Below are positions 44,710-52,915 of a stretch of 64,000 nucleotides of DNA, in pieces. A program made the translations under genes and the position numbers. Origin of the DNA: Akkermansiaceae bacterium. Lineage in GTDB: Bacteria; Verrucomicrobiota; Verrucomicrobiia; Verrucomicrobiales; Akkermansiaceae. The notes below the pieces were generated by a model. It did not search any database. It had not been told where the DNA came from and saw only the letters and a list, made by a program, of their open reading frames with translations. How positions within the stretch are numbered: position 1 is the first letter of the stretch; every line of letters begins with the position of its first letter. The stretch is taken from the NCBI GenBank assembly GCA_019634595.1, contig JAHCBC010000005.1, forward strand, positions 62,001 to 126,000, given 5' to 3'.

Positions 44710-47013
44710 TCAATATTCTTCTTCAGGTGCCGGTGTGCTGTTGCGGTCCTTGTCATCCGTGGAAATCAGGGCAAGCAGTTCCAGGGCTTTCTCCGGTTCC
44801 CCCCGCTCCTTGAAAAGACGGGCGAGCGTCGTGATCTCATTGTCGAGAATTTCGAGGCGGTGGGAGGGATTCGCGGAGCGGAGGGCGGCGGTGGCGCGCA
44901 GGGCCTCGGCGGATTCATTGAGATTTCCGGTTCTGCGTTCGAGGCTTGCAAGCCGGAGGAGGGGTAGCAGATGTTCCGGATGATCCTCTCCCAAGATCCG
45001 GCCCGAGTCTTCGCATGCCGAACGGATCAATGGTTCGGCTTCCTCCAAGCGGGCTTGTTGCAGCAGGAGGGAACCCAGATTGCCGCGGATGCGCAGGGTT
45101 TCCGCGTGCCTCTCTCCATAAAGCCGGGAGAGAATATCGTGCGCCTTGAGGTAGTGCTTTTCAGCGTCCTTCAGTCGATCGGGATTGTCTTTTTGTTGGA
45201 GAATGTTCTGTCCGATCGCCGAATGGCTGGCGGCGACCGACCGACAGTTTTCTCCCAGTATCCTGATTTGGAATTCCATCCACCGCCTGACTGCTTTTTC
45301 GGCTTCGTAGGGCTTCTTTGAATTTTTCAGGATTAAGGCGATACTTGGAACCGTATCGGCCAGTGGCCGGAGTTGTCGCGGGGGGATCGAGGGATCATCC
45401 GCCAGGGCGAGCATCCGTTCAAATCCTTCTCTCGCCGGGATGGCGGCTTCTTCCTGATCGCGGGACATGATGGCGTAGCCCAACCAGTTGAGATCGATGG
45501 CCAGACGTATCTTCCCTTCCGGTAAAGTCCGGTAGATGTCGATGGCGCGGCGAAGATTCTTCTCCGCTTCCTTTTGCTTCCCGATCCGATGATAGGCCCA
45601 GCCGACTGATTCTTTCAGATAGGCTTCCAGGTCCGGCTGGCCGGAAATTTCCCTGTCGATCCGGCTGGCTGCGTTGTCCAGGATGCTTTTCAGCAGGGTT
45701 GTGTCCGCTCCGTCAGCGATCGATGGTGTCACTCCTTGCAGAATGCTGGAAAGGAACATCGCCGCTTGGTAACTCTTCGCAGCTTCGACGAGAGCCTTTT
45801 GTTCATGTCTCCGGGCTTCCCGCTCGGATCGTTTCGCCTGGATGGCGGAGATGGTGCTGAACACGGAAGCTCCGATCACGACGAGGAGAAAACCGGCGGA
45901 GACGGCGACCCCCGTCCGGTGGCGCCGGATGAATTTCCCGAACAAATATGCCCTTCCGGGTTTGCGGGCGGTGATGGGGAGATTCCGCAGCCAGGCATCG
46001 ATGTCCTGTGCGAGGGCCGTGGCGGATTCATAACGGAGGTCCCGGTCCGTTTCGAGAGCCTTCAGGGTGATGGCATCCAGATCCCCCCGGACGAGGGCGG
46101 CCCGGCGGGTGTCGCGGGTGGCGATGCGGACGGATGGTGCCACGACGGCCTGTTCCAGGAGGACGCGGCGCATCTCCTCGATGCCGCCAGGGCCGGATTT
46201 GCCGGGAAGATGTGGCAGGCTGCCGGTGAGGAGCTCGTAGAGGAGAATGCCCAGGGAATAGACGTCGCTCCGCGTATCCACATCGTCGGATCCGAGGCCG
46301 ATCTGTTCGGGACTCATGTAGCCGGGCGTACCCACGAAGCCGGTGAGAGCCGTGTAGAGGGTGGCTTCGGAGAACCCATCCGTTCCGACCGCTTTGGAGA
46401 TCCCGAAGTCGATGACCCTTGCGGCGGGTTCTCCGTTTTCCTCCGTCACTAGGATGTTGGTTGGCTTGATATCGCGGTGGATCAGGCCCTTCTGATGTGC
46501 GTGCCGGATGGCGTCGCAGATCTTGAGGAAGATCCCCAACCGCTCCCGGACGCCGAATCCCTTGCCCTCGCAATACTCGGTGACGGGAGTCCCCCGCACA
46601 TATTCCATCGTGAAAAACGGGCGTCCTTCCTCCGTCATGCCGGAATCGACGATGGGAACGATCCCTTCGTGATTCATCCTGCCGAGAGCCTGCCGTTCGG
46701 CTTCGAAGCGCCGCAGGATCAGGCGGCTGTCCATACCCGGCTTGAGAACCTTCAGGGCGACTTCATTCCAGCCCGCGTGCAGCCGTTCCGCCAGATAGAC
46801 GTCCCCGCACCCTCCTTCACCGATGCGTTCGAGCAGTGCGTAGCCTGTGATCCGTGGGAAATCCCCGGGCTGGAGGCTGGCCGTATCCCAAGTCCCGTCC
46901 ATGTCCGGGAGGGCGAGTTCCAGGAGCCTCCTGGCTTGGGACAAGTCCCCCTCACCGCCGGAGATCTCCGGAGAAACCTTTGTTGGATGGGGCTGAGGGG
47001 ACGGGTCCATCAT
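44710..47013 (-). CDS. Membrane-anchored Ser/Thr protein kinase with C-terminal TPR repeats
   Basis: 767 residues. The kinase domain (about 53-330) has the glycine loop RIGEGGCGDVYLAE, catalytic Lys in EVALKVLKPG, HRDIKPTNIL (catalytic Asp), DFGISKAV (DFG) and the PGYMSPEQ activation segment. A single transmembrane helix follows near 365-385 (GVAVSAGFLLVVIGASVF), then an extracytoplasmic helical region of about 380 residues with TPR-like units (VGWAYHRIGKQKEAEKNLRRAIDIYRTL, GNLGSLLLQQARLEEAEPLIRSA). It starts 29 bp after the stop of an ECF sigma factor on the same strand. Such pairs occur in Planctomycetes and Verrucomicrobia, where the kinase is thought to control the sigma factor. Confidence 0.92.
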   Translation of the reverse strand: MMDPSPQPHPTKVSPEISGGEGDLSQARRLLELALPDMDGTWDTASLQPGDFPRITGYALLERIGEGGCGDVYLAERLHAGWNEVALKVLKPGMDSRLILRRFEAERQALGRMNHEGIVPIVDSGMTEEGRPFFTMEYVRGTPVTEYCEGKGFGVRERLGIFLKICDAIRHAHQKGLIHRDIKPTNILVTEENGEPAARVIDFGISKAVGTDGFSEATLYTALTGFVGTPGYMSPEQIGLGSDDVDTRSDVYSLGILLYELLTGSLPHLPGKSGPGGIEEMRRVLLEQAVVAPSVRIATRDTRRAALVRGDLDAITLKALETDRDLRYESATALAQDIDAWLRNLPITARKPGRAYLFGKFIRRHRTGVAVSAGFLLVVIGASVFSTISAIQAKRSEREARRHEQKALVEAAKSYQAAMFLSSILQGVTPSIADGADTTLLKSILDNAASRIDREISGQPDLEAYLKESVGWAYHRIGKQKEAEKNLRRAIDIYRTLPEGKIRLAIDLNWLGYAIMSRDQEEAAIPAREGFERMLALADDPSIPPRQLRPLADTVPSIALILKNSKKPYEAEKAVRRWMEFQIRILGENCRSVAASHSAIGQNILQQKDNPDRLKDAEKHYLKAHDILSRLYGERHAETLRIRGNLGSLLLQQARLEEAEPLIRSACEDSGRILGEDHPEHLLPLLRLASLERRTGNLNESAEALRATAALRSANPSHRLEILDNEITTLARLFKERGEPEKALELLALISTDDKDRNSTPAPEEEY

Positions 47014-47042
47014 AACACTGAAAACGGAATGGCTGCCGCCGG

Positions 47043-47786
47043 TTACAGGATCGGCCTGTCACGGGTGGTCCTGAGGGCGTCGATGAGATGGCGGAGTTCG
47101 GTTTCGATTTCCTCAGGACTCTCCACGGTTCTGGAGATTTCCCCGCGCAGCAGATGACCGAGCTTGCGGCGGAGCCTGTGAACGGTCACTTTCACACTGC
47201 CCTCGGTCATTCCCAGTTCGGCGGCGGCTTCCCCGACTGGCATCCCGTCTTCGAGCAGATACGGTCGCAGGTGTTTGAACAGGCGTGCTTTGTCCGCCTT
47301 TTCATATTCCCGCCTGAGGTGATCCACCGCGGTATCGATGAGTGCCAGCGCCCAGTGACGGTCGAAGAGCTGGTCCGGGGATAGGGTATCAGCCGGCTCC
47401 TTGTCCTGAAATCCGTCCTCGCTGAGTCCTTCCAGCGACAGGGGGATGATTCCGCCCCCCCGCTTCCAGGAGGTGCGCCGCCGCCAGTCGTTTTTCAGGA
47501 AGTTCGAGCAGGCTGTCAGCAAGAAGCTCCGGAAGCGTCCTTTGCTCCGGTCGATCCTGAGGAAGGTTCCATTTTCCAGCAGATGGGCGAAGAATGCCTG
47601 GGTGAGATCCTCCCCATCCTCCGGTCCGCGCCCGCTGCGCCGTATATAGGCATACACCGGCTTCCAGTAGGTTTGGCACAGTTGTTCCAGTATTTTCCGG
47701 GAGCGGTCGGGATCCTCCGCCACGCATTGCGTGAACATCGCCCAATCCGTCGTAGGAAATCGTCTGTCACCTTCATTCTTGATCAC
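47043..47786 (-). CDS. ECF-type sigma-70 family RNA polymerase sigma factor
   Basis: 247 residues. Sigma region 2 spans about 25-100 (LCQTYWKPVYAYIRRSGRGPEDGEDLTQAFFAHLLENG, FRSFLLTACSNFLKNDWRR). Region 4 is a helix-turn-helix near 170-220 (LEDGMPVGEAAAELGMTEGSVKVTVHRLRRKLGHLLRGEI). The lengthened linker and the tail ETELRHLIDAL resemble the planctomycete-type ECF groups linked to Ser/Thr kinases rather than classical anti-sigma-controlled ECFs. The start is GTG 47786. A 19-bp perfect palindrome lies 9 bp upstream. No anti-sigma gene is adjacent; the kinase follows. Confidence 0.9.
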   Translation of the reverse strand: MIKNEGDRRFPTTDWAMFTQCVAEDPDRSRKILEQLCQTYWKPVYAYIRRSGRGPEDGEDLTQAFFAHLLENGTFLRIDRSKGRFRSFLLTACSNFLKNDWRRRTSWKRGGGIIPLSLEGLSEDGFQDKEPADTLSPDQLFDRHWALALIDTAVDHLRREYEKADKARLFKHLRPYLLEDGMPVGEAAAELGMTEGSVKVTVHRLRRKLGHLLRGEISRTVESPEEIETELRHLIDALRTTRDRPIL

Positions 47787-47794
47787 TTGGGGGA

Positions 47795-47813
47795 TGGATA
47801 ACAGGGTTATCCA
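47795..47813. promoter_or_regulatory. Perfect 19-bp palindrome before the ECF sigma gene
   Basis: TGGATAACAGGGTTATCCA consists of two 8-bp arms around a 3-nt centre, immediately upstream of the GTG start at 47786. No other copy was noticed, so an operator or 5'-leader hairpin is more likely than a dispersed repeat. Confidence 0.4.
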
Positions 47814-47873
47814 TGGTGTTTCGAGGACTTTCTGCTCTTCGGAGATATGGGGATACTCGCGTTACCTGGTCTC

Positions 47874-50312
47874 TCATCCCTGTGTCGGCATGCGTGCCGC
47901 TTGTGGCAACGGGGAGACATGAAGGGGAGCCGCATCGCTGGCTTTCTCCCCTCCGGGTGACGCGGGCTGCCGCAGGCCGAAGGTGACGATGGCTAGGGAA
48001 ACGGCGGAGCTGAGAGGCATGATGATGGCGGCTACCAGCGGGTTCATGTGGCCCAGCGCGGACACGGAGATGGCGCCCAGGTTGTAGATAAGCGCGAAGG
48101 CGAAGGCGATGTGGACCACCCGCCGCCGCCGCCGTGCCAGGGACAGCAGGCGTGGCAGGAAGCGCAGCCCGTGGCCCATGAAGAAGAAGTCGGCCTTTGC
48201 CTCCAGCAGGCTGCGGTCCACCACCGGAGTGCCCGTGGCCCATGCCGCGTTGAACGCCAGGGAGTCATTCGCACCATCGCCCAGGTAGAGCGTGTCCCGG
48301 TGGTCCAGTTGGCGGACGATCTCCTCCTTGTCGATGGGGGAAAGGGAGGCATACGCGTCCTCCGGGGGGATGCCCAGCAGCTCCGCGGCGGCAGCCACTT
48401 TTTCAAAGCGGTCGCCTGAAAGGATGATGAGGCGGTGGTCCTTTTTCAGCGCGTTGAGGGCGGCGGTCGCGTCCGGGCGCAGGGATTCGTGGAAGCGGAA
48501 GCACGCCATGATCTCATCGTTCCTGCGCAGTTCCGCATCATGGGAAATGCCGGTGCGGCGAGGGGGTGAAGGGATGTTTTCCTGGCTCAACCAGCCGGGC
48601 CTGCCGAGGAACCACACCGTGTCGTCCGTGAAGAAATGTCTGCCGACGCCGGGAGTGTCGTGGATCTTCGCGTGGCCGTGGGTGCGGAGCAGCGTCTGCC
48701 CCTCATGCCCCAGGTTTTCCAGCAGGGAGCGTGATACGGGATGGAGCGAACCGGCGGTCAGGCGGGCCAGTGCCAGCCGTGACTCCGCAGGAAGCGCCTT
48801 GATGACACCGGGATCCGCCAGCAGCGGACGTTCCAGAGTGAGGGTGCCCGTCTTGTCGAAGATGATGGTGCGCACCGTCTTCAGCCGGGACCACAGCAGG
48901 GACTCCCGGATGAACACGCCGGAGCGTTCCATGATGGAGCCGCACAGTTCATCAGCGAAGGGCAGCGCCAGCCCCAGCGCGCACGGACAGGACACCACGA
49001 AGATGGAGATCATGACCTGCAGCGCTTCCGCTGCGGGGACATGCCGCAGCCACCAGAAGAACGCGGCCATGCCGATGGCCAACACACACAGCAGATAGAC
49101 ACGCAGCAGCCGCTCCAGTGCGGGCACCCGCACCGTCTCCCGCCGCGTGTCCGCCAGCCGGGAAAGCAGGGAGTCCGCCCACGTTTCCTCCGCCGTCAGC
49201 GTCACCGGCTTTTGCCCCAGGTGGATGGCCCCGGCGGGAAGCCTCCGTCCGGGCTGGAACGTGACCGGCTCCGCCTCGCCGTTGATCCACTCCAGCGAGA
49301 AATCCGCCGCCATGCCGTCCAGAGTTGCGGCCACCGGCACGGACTGCCCCGGTGACAGGGCGAAGCGCAGGCCGGGCGTGATCTCTTCCAGCGGAACCTC
49401 GCCGTCCCTGTCCGGGGAGGTCACATGCGCCGGCACGGGCCGCTGCCGCTGGAGCCGGTTGCGGTTCCGTTCGACCGCGGAAAGCTGGAGGAATCTCCCT
49501 CCCAGCATCAGGAAGATGAACATCGACACGAAGTCGAAGTAGAGCAGCCCTTTCACCCCCGCCGCCCAGCCGGTGATGGAGCCGCCATAGGCCAGCAGGA
49601 TGCCCAGCGCGATCGGCAGGTCGATGTGCAGGATGCCGTGGCGCACCGACTTCCACGCCCGGCTGATGAAATACGTGCCGCCCGTGAGCATGGACAGCGT
49701 CGCGGAAAGAAAGGCCACCAACTGGAAGATCCCGGCGAAGGCGAAGTCCTCCGGCATGCCGACGTAGGTGGGCAGGGTGAAGACCATCGCGTTCATGGCG
49801 AAGGCCCCGCACAGCCCCAGCTTCACGCCCAGCCGCCGCGTCTCGCCGCCGCTCCTTTTCCGGAACGGTCCCAGCGTGTAGCCGAAGGATGCCAGCTCGC
49901 GGGCGAAGGCGGGCAGGTCCGTCTCTCCTTGTGTCCAGCGCAGGTGGAGCGTGCCGGTGGCGGGTTGCGCCGCGGCTTCCAGCGCGCCGGGCTGGCGGAG
50001 GAAGATCTTTTCCACCAACCAGACGCAACCGACACACGAGAGGCCTTCGAGCGAGAAATCCGCTTCCGCGGACTCTCCGGGTTTTTGGTTGCCCTCGTCC
50101 CCCCGTGTGCCGGTTGGGAGCCATGAGAAATCGTGGGATTCAAAGGGGACGCTACGCGCGGGCTTGGCCGCGGATCCGCCCCGCAGTTCGTAGAAACGAT
50201 CCAGCCCTTCATGGTGGATCAGGCCGTGGACGTATTCGCAGCCACGGCAGCAGAAGGATTCCTCCGGGGTGGCGGGGGAGAAGTGGGTTCCGCAATGGAG
50301 GCAGGAGGACAT
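47874..50312 (-). CDS. ccoI: Copper-transporting P-type ATPase for cbb3 oxidase assembly
   Basis: 812 residues. The N-terminus has a zinc-ribbon-like cysteine cluster (SCLHCG, FCCRGC) typical of CcoI/FixI, then a heavy-metal-associated domain with GLSCVGCVW. It continues with P1B ATPase landmarks: helices, the copper-conducting CPC in VVSCPCALGLALP, phosphorylation motif DKTGTLT, HP in SLHPVSRSL, and GDGANDSLAF near the end. It exports Cu(I) needed for the CuB centre of cbb3-type cytochrome oxidase. ATG 50312 overlaps the stop of the upstream SafE-like gene by 1 bp (TGATG). Last gene of a ccoG-orf-safE-ccoI cluster; the oxidase genes themselves are outside the window. Confidence 0.92.
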   Translation of the reverse strand: MSSCLHCGTHFSPATPEESFCCRGCEYVHGLIHHEGLDRFYELRGGSAAKPARSVPFESHDFSWLPTGTRGDEGNQKPGESAEADFSLEGLSCVGCVWLVEKIFLRQPGALEAAAQPATGTLHLRWTQGETDLPAFARELASFGYTLGPFRKRSGGETRRLGVKLGLCGAFAMNAMVFTLPTYVGMPEDFAFAGIFQLVAFLSATLSMLTGGTYFISRAWKSVRHGILHIDLPIALGILLAYGGSITGWAAGVKGLLYFDFVSMFIFLMLGGRFLQLSAVERNRNRLQRQRPVPAHVTSPDRDGEVPLEEITPGLRFALSPGQSVPVAATLDGMAADFSLEWINGEAEPVTFQPGRRLPAGAIHLGQKPVTLTAEETWADSLLSRLADTRRETVRVPALERLLRVYLLCVLAIGMAAFFWWLRHVPAAEALQVMISIFVVSCPCALGLALPFADELCGSIMERSGVFIRESLLWSRLKTVRTIIFDKTGTLTLERPLLADPGVIKALPAESRLALARLTAGSLHPVSRSLLENLGHEGQTLLRTHGHAKIHDTPGVGRHFFTDDTVWFLGRPGWLSQENIPSPPRRTGISHDAELRRNDEIMACFRFHESLRPDATAALNALKKDHRLIILSGDRFEKVAAAAELLGIPPEDAYASLSPIDKEEIVRQLDHRDTLYLGDGANDSLAFNAAWATGTPVVDRSLLEAKADFFFMGHGLRFLPRLLSLARRRRRVVHIAFAFALIYNLGAISVSALGHMNPLVAAIIMPLSSAVSLAIVTFGLRQPASPGGEKASDAAPLHVSPLPQAARMPTQG

Positions 50313-51016
50313 CAGTGGCAGCAGGATGGGAGTTCCTTTCCGGCGGCGGAGTCCGGGGCGTGGAAGGGGAGGGTGCCATGGAGGCGGAACGCCAGCACCA
50401 GCGCGGCGGCCAGCGCCAGGCCGCGTTTCACCCGGTTCATGCCTACGGGGCCAAGCCGCTGCTCGAGATAGCGGACATGGTGCTGCGCCAGCCACAGCAA
50501 CGGCACCGTGCCCAGGCCGAAGGCCAGCGCGAACTCCGCCCCGCGGATCGCGGAGCCGCTCAGCAAGGTCGCGCCGAACAACAGGTAGAGCGGCCCGCAC
50601 GGCAGCAGCGGCGTGAGCAGCCCCATGGCCGCACCACCGCGCACCGCGGAAAGACGGCCGAGCCGGAACCGCATGCGCGTGGTGAAACGCAGCAGCGCGG
50701 GCGGGCGGGGCAGCTTCTTTTCAAGTCCGAGGCCGAAGAGGATGAGCAGCGCCACCAGCACCCACGGCAGCAGCGCCGCGGGCGAAGCAAAGAACCACTC
50801 CAGCGGCTGCCGGCCCAGCGCCCCGCACAACGCCCCCACCAGCGCGTAGCTGGTGAGCCGCGCCACATGGTAGGCGATGATGCCCGCCTGCCGCTGCGCC
50901 TCCGTGGCGGGGAGGGAGGACAACCCGCACGCGATGGGGCCGCACATACCCACGCAGTGGACGCTGGTCACCAGACCTGCGGCCAATGCTCCGATGGTGG
51001 TGTGGATGGCGTCCAT
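50312..51016 (-). CDS. SafE/TauE-family membrane protein of the cbb3 maturation cluster
   Basis: 234 residues with about six transmembrane helices. The opening GALAAGLVTSVHCVGMCGPIACGL carries the HCxGMCGP signature of the COG2836 family, frequently found next to ccoI and thought to take part in copper delivery to cytochrome oxidase. Further helices include LTSYALVGALCGALG, LPWVLVALLILFGLGL and GLLTPLLPCGPLYLLFGATLLSG. The C-terminus ends PSCCH, a possible metal-binding tail. It is coupled to ccoI by stop/start overlap. Confidence 0.88.
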   Translation of the reverse strand: MDAIHTTIGALAAGLVTSVHCVGMCGPIACGLSSLPATEAQRQAGIIAYHVARLTSYALVGALCGALGRQPLEWFFASPAALLPWVLVALLILFGLGLEKKLPRPPALLRFTTRMRFRLGRLSAVRGGAAMGLLTPLLPCGPLYLLFGATLLSGSAIRGAEFALAFGLGTVPLLWLAQHHVRYLEQRLGPVGMNRVKRGLALAAALVLAFRLHGTLPFHAPDSAAGKELPSCCH

Positions 51017-51043
51017 TGCGTGCGGGCGCGGGGGGAAATCCTT

Positions 51044-51160
51044 TCAGCGGGAAAGTTCCACCGTCTGCGGGCTGAAGCGGCTCGCCACCACCAGCAGGCT
51101 GGTCCAGGCGACGATGAGCAGGAGGAACGCTCCGATGACGAACAACCAGGGATGTTTCAT
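51044..51160 (-). CDS. 38-residue single-helix membrane protein in the cco cluster
   Basis: A short frame from ATG 51160 to TGA 51044 encodes 38 residues beginning MKHPWLFVIGAFLLLIV and continuing AWTSLLVVASRFSPQTVELSR. It is almost entirely one transmembrane helix with a short polar C-terminus. It sits 15 bp after the ccoG stop and 27 bp before the SafE-like gene, in the slot where cbb3 maturation clusters often encode small membrane proteins (FixH, CcoS, CcoQ). It matches none of these by length or sequence as far as can be judged. The spacing and clean hydrophobic profile support it as a real gene. Confidence 0.68.
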   Translation of the reverse strand: MKHPWLFVIGAFLLLIVAWTSLLVVASRFSPQTVELSR

Positions 51161-51175
51161 GATGGACAGTTGGGT

Positions 51176-52579
51176 TCAGGATCTGGGGTTGGGGCCTAGA
51201 AAGCGGACGCTCTGGCGGACCGTGGCATTCCCCGGCTCCGCGTGGATGATGAAGGTGATCTCCCGCGGACCCTTGTAGTGCGCGCGCTCCTGCAGCACGA
51301 CGATGGGGCGGGCCAGTTCGCCCAGCGCATCCAGGGTGATGGTTTCCCCCGCGCCGCTGGTGGTGAATCCCTGCGGATTCCCTTCCAGTGAAATGGTGAA
51401 GCGCACCGGTTGGTTCCGCTTGTTCACCAGGCGCACCTTGTAGTGGTTCCGCACCGTGGCGGCGTCATTGTAGAACGACGGTCCCAGCGCGCGCGTGACC
51501 TCCGCGAAGACCGGCTTCGCCTTGTGGAAGGCCACCGCGCCCAGCACCGCCATCCCCACCACACCGAGAAAGGAATAGGCCAGGATGCGCGGGCGGAGGA
51601 TGCGGGTTTTTCTTCCCGCCAGCCCCTTGGTCGAGTCATAGCGCACCAGCCCCGTCGGCCGCTTCAGTTTGCGCATGATGTCATCGCACGCGTCGATGCA
51701 CGCCGCACAGCCGATGCACTCCATCTGCAAGCCGTTGCGGATGTCGATGCCCGTCGGGCAGACCTGCACGCAGCGGGTGCAGTCCACGCACGCGCCCGCG
51801 TCGGGATTCGTCGCCTTGCCCCTCGGCTCGCCCCGCCGCGCGTCGTAGCCGATCACCACCGTCTCATCGTCCGTCAGCGCGGACTGGATGCGGCCATACG
51901 GGCAGAGGATGATGCAGAACTGTTCCCGGAAGTAACCGAAGCAGAAGAAGAACGCGGCGGTGAAGAACGCCACCGTGCCGAACGCGGTGAGGTGTCCCAT
52001 CGGTCCTTCCTTCACCGCCGTGTAGAGGCCGCGCAGGGAGACGAAGTAGGAAAGGAACACGTGCGCCAGCACTGCGGAGGCCAGCAGATAGAGGCCGTTC
52101 TTGATCGCCCGTTTCGTGATCTTCCGTGCCGTCGCCGGGGCGGCGTCCAGCCTCCTGCGGGCGGACGCGTCGCCGTCCACCAGCCGCTCGATCCGGCGGA
52201 ACACATGCTCCAGGAAAACCGTGTAGGGGCAGGCCCAGCCGCACCACAGGCGGCCCAGCAGCGCCGTGAGGAAGAACAGCAGGAAGCCCAGCCCGCTGAT
52301 CCCGAAGAACAGCACCCACAGGTCTTGCGCCAGCAGCGTGAGGCCCAGGAAATGGAAACGCCGCTCCGCCACATCCAGGAACACCGCCGGAGCGCCGTTC
52401 ACCGGGATCCATGGCAGGGCGACGTAGATGCCGATGAGCATCACGGCGAACCACCGCCGTGCCCGCGTGAATTGTCCCTTCACATCCGCCGGATGCAGGA
52501 CGTGGTGGGAGCCATCCGCGTTGATCGTGGTCACGGAGACCAGATTCGGACGCTTTTGGGATGGCAGCAGGGCGGGCAC
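51176..52579 (-). CDS. ccoG: Cytochrome c oxidase accessory protein CcoG
   Basis: 467 residues. CcoG/RdxA is a membrane Cu(II) reductase acting in CuB assembly of cbb3 oxidase. Helices lie near 42-60 and 85-112. FGISGLGFLLFFLTALLGRLWCGWACPYTVFLEHVFRRIE is the family signature. A further helix contains AAFFFCFGYFREQFCIILCPYGR, and two ferredoxin-like cluster motifs follow (CVDCTRCVQVCPTGIDIRNGLQMECIGCAACIDACD). The C-terminal part is a beta-sandwich typical of CcoG. The start is GTG 52579; no ATG precedes the first helix in frame. First gene of the minus-strand maturation cluster. Confidence 0.95.
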   Translation of the reverse strand: MPALLPSQKRPNLVSVTTINADGSHHVLHPADVKGQFTRARRWFAVMLIGIYVALPWIPVNGAPAVFLDVAERRFHFLGLTLLAQDLWVLFFGISGLGFLLFFLTALLGRLWCGWACPYTVFLEHVFRRIERLVDGDASARRRLDAAPATARKITKRAIKNGLYLLASAVLAHVFLSYFVSLRGLYTAVKEGPMGHLTAFGTVAFFTAAFFFCFGYFREQFCIILCPYGRIQSALTDDETVVIGYDARRGEPRGKATNPDAGACVDCTRCVQVCPTGIDIRNGLQMECIGCAACIDACDDIMRKLKRPTGLVRYDSTKGLAGRKTRILRPRILAYSFLGVVGMAVLGAVAFHKAKPVFAEVTRALGPSFYNDAATVRNHYKVRLVNKRNQPVRFTISLEGNPQGFTTSGAGETITLDALGELARPIVVLQERAHYKGPREITFIIHAEPGNATVRQSVRFLGPNPRS

Positions 52580-52682
52580 GACCGGGAAGATCGCAGATCA
52601 CCCCGTGGATGGCTCCGCAGGGATTGGCGGAAACTGTGCGGATGTTGCTGGGGGGGGGAGGTGAGTGGCAGCGGTTCTGGTT

Positions 52683-52751
52683 GGAGCGCGGACTTCAGTC
52701 CGCCCCGGAGAATACAGCCACCGAAGCCAAGCGGACTTCAGTCCGCGCTCC
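52683..52751. repeat. Complete family A REPIN-like element
   Basis: GGAGCGC then GGACTTCAGTCC then GC at 52683-52703, a linker ending CACCGAAGCCAA, and the inverted arm GCGGACTTCAGTCCGC plus GCTCC at 52731-52751. It is a good reference copy for the family: two hairpins of identical sequence with complementary outer flanks. Confidence 0.78.
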
Positions 52752-52759
52752 GACCGCAT

Positions 52760-52779
52760 GGGCGCAACGGCGTGCGCCC
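52760..52779. repeat. Family L hairpin
   Basis: GGGCGCA, loop ACGGCG, TGCGCCC. It shares the loop ACGG(C/A)G with the copy at 10733-10752, whose stem carries a compensated A:T pair. Confidence 0.55.
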
Positions 52780-52915
52780 CTCCATTGACCGAAGCTTTCC
52801 ACCCGCCGCACCGCTTTCGTCATTGAAACACCCTGCGGATCTGGATTGGAATGAAATAACAGGAAACCGCTGATGAAGGGGGTTCTCCACCCATGAAACC
52901 CATTTGACCGGACCG

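Larger units (their letters stand above)
52580..52915. other. Divergent spacer of about 335 bp between ccoG and an exported protein gene
   Basis: It contains the family A element at 52683-52751 and the family L hairpin at 52760-52779. No gene is supported. No clear FNR-type TTGAT-N4-ATCAA box for the ccoG promoter was recognised. Confidence 0.6.

Noticed and set aside
47795..47813. Similarity of the palindrome to a homing endonuclease recognition sequence
   Set aside because: The match is partial and no homing endonuclease or intron is present; a perfect dyad before a sigma gene is better explained as an operator or leader hairpin.
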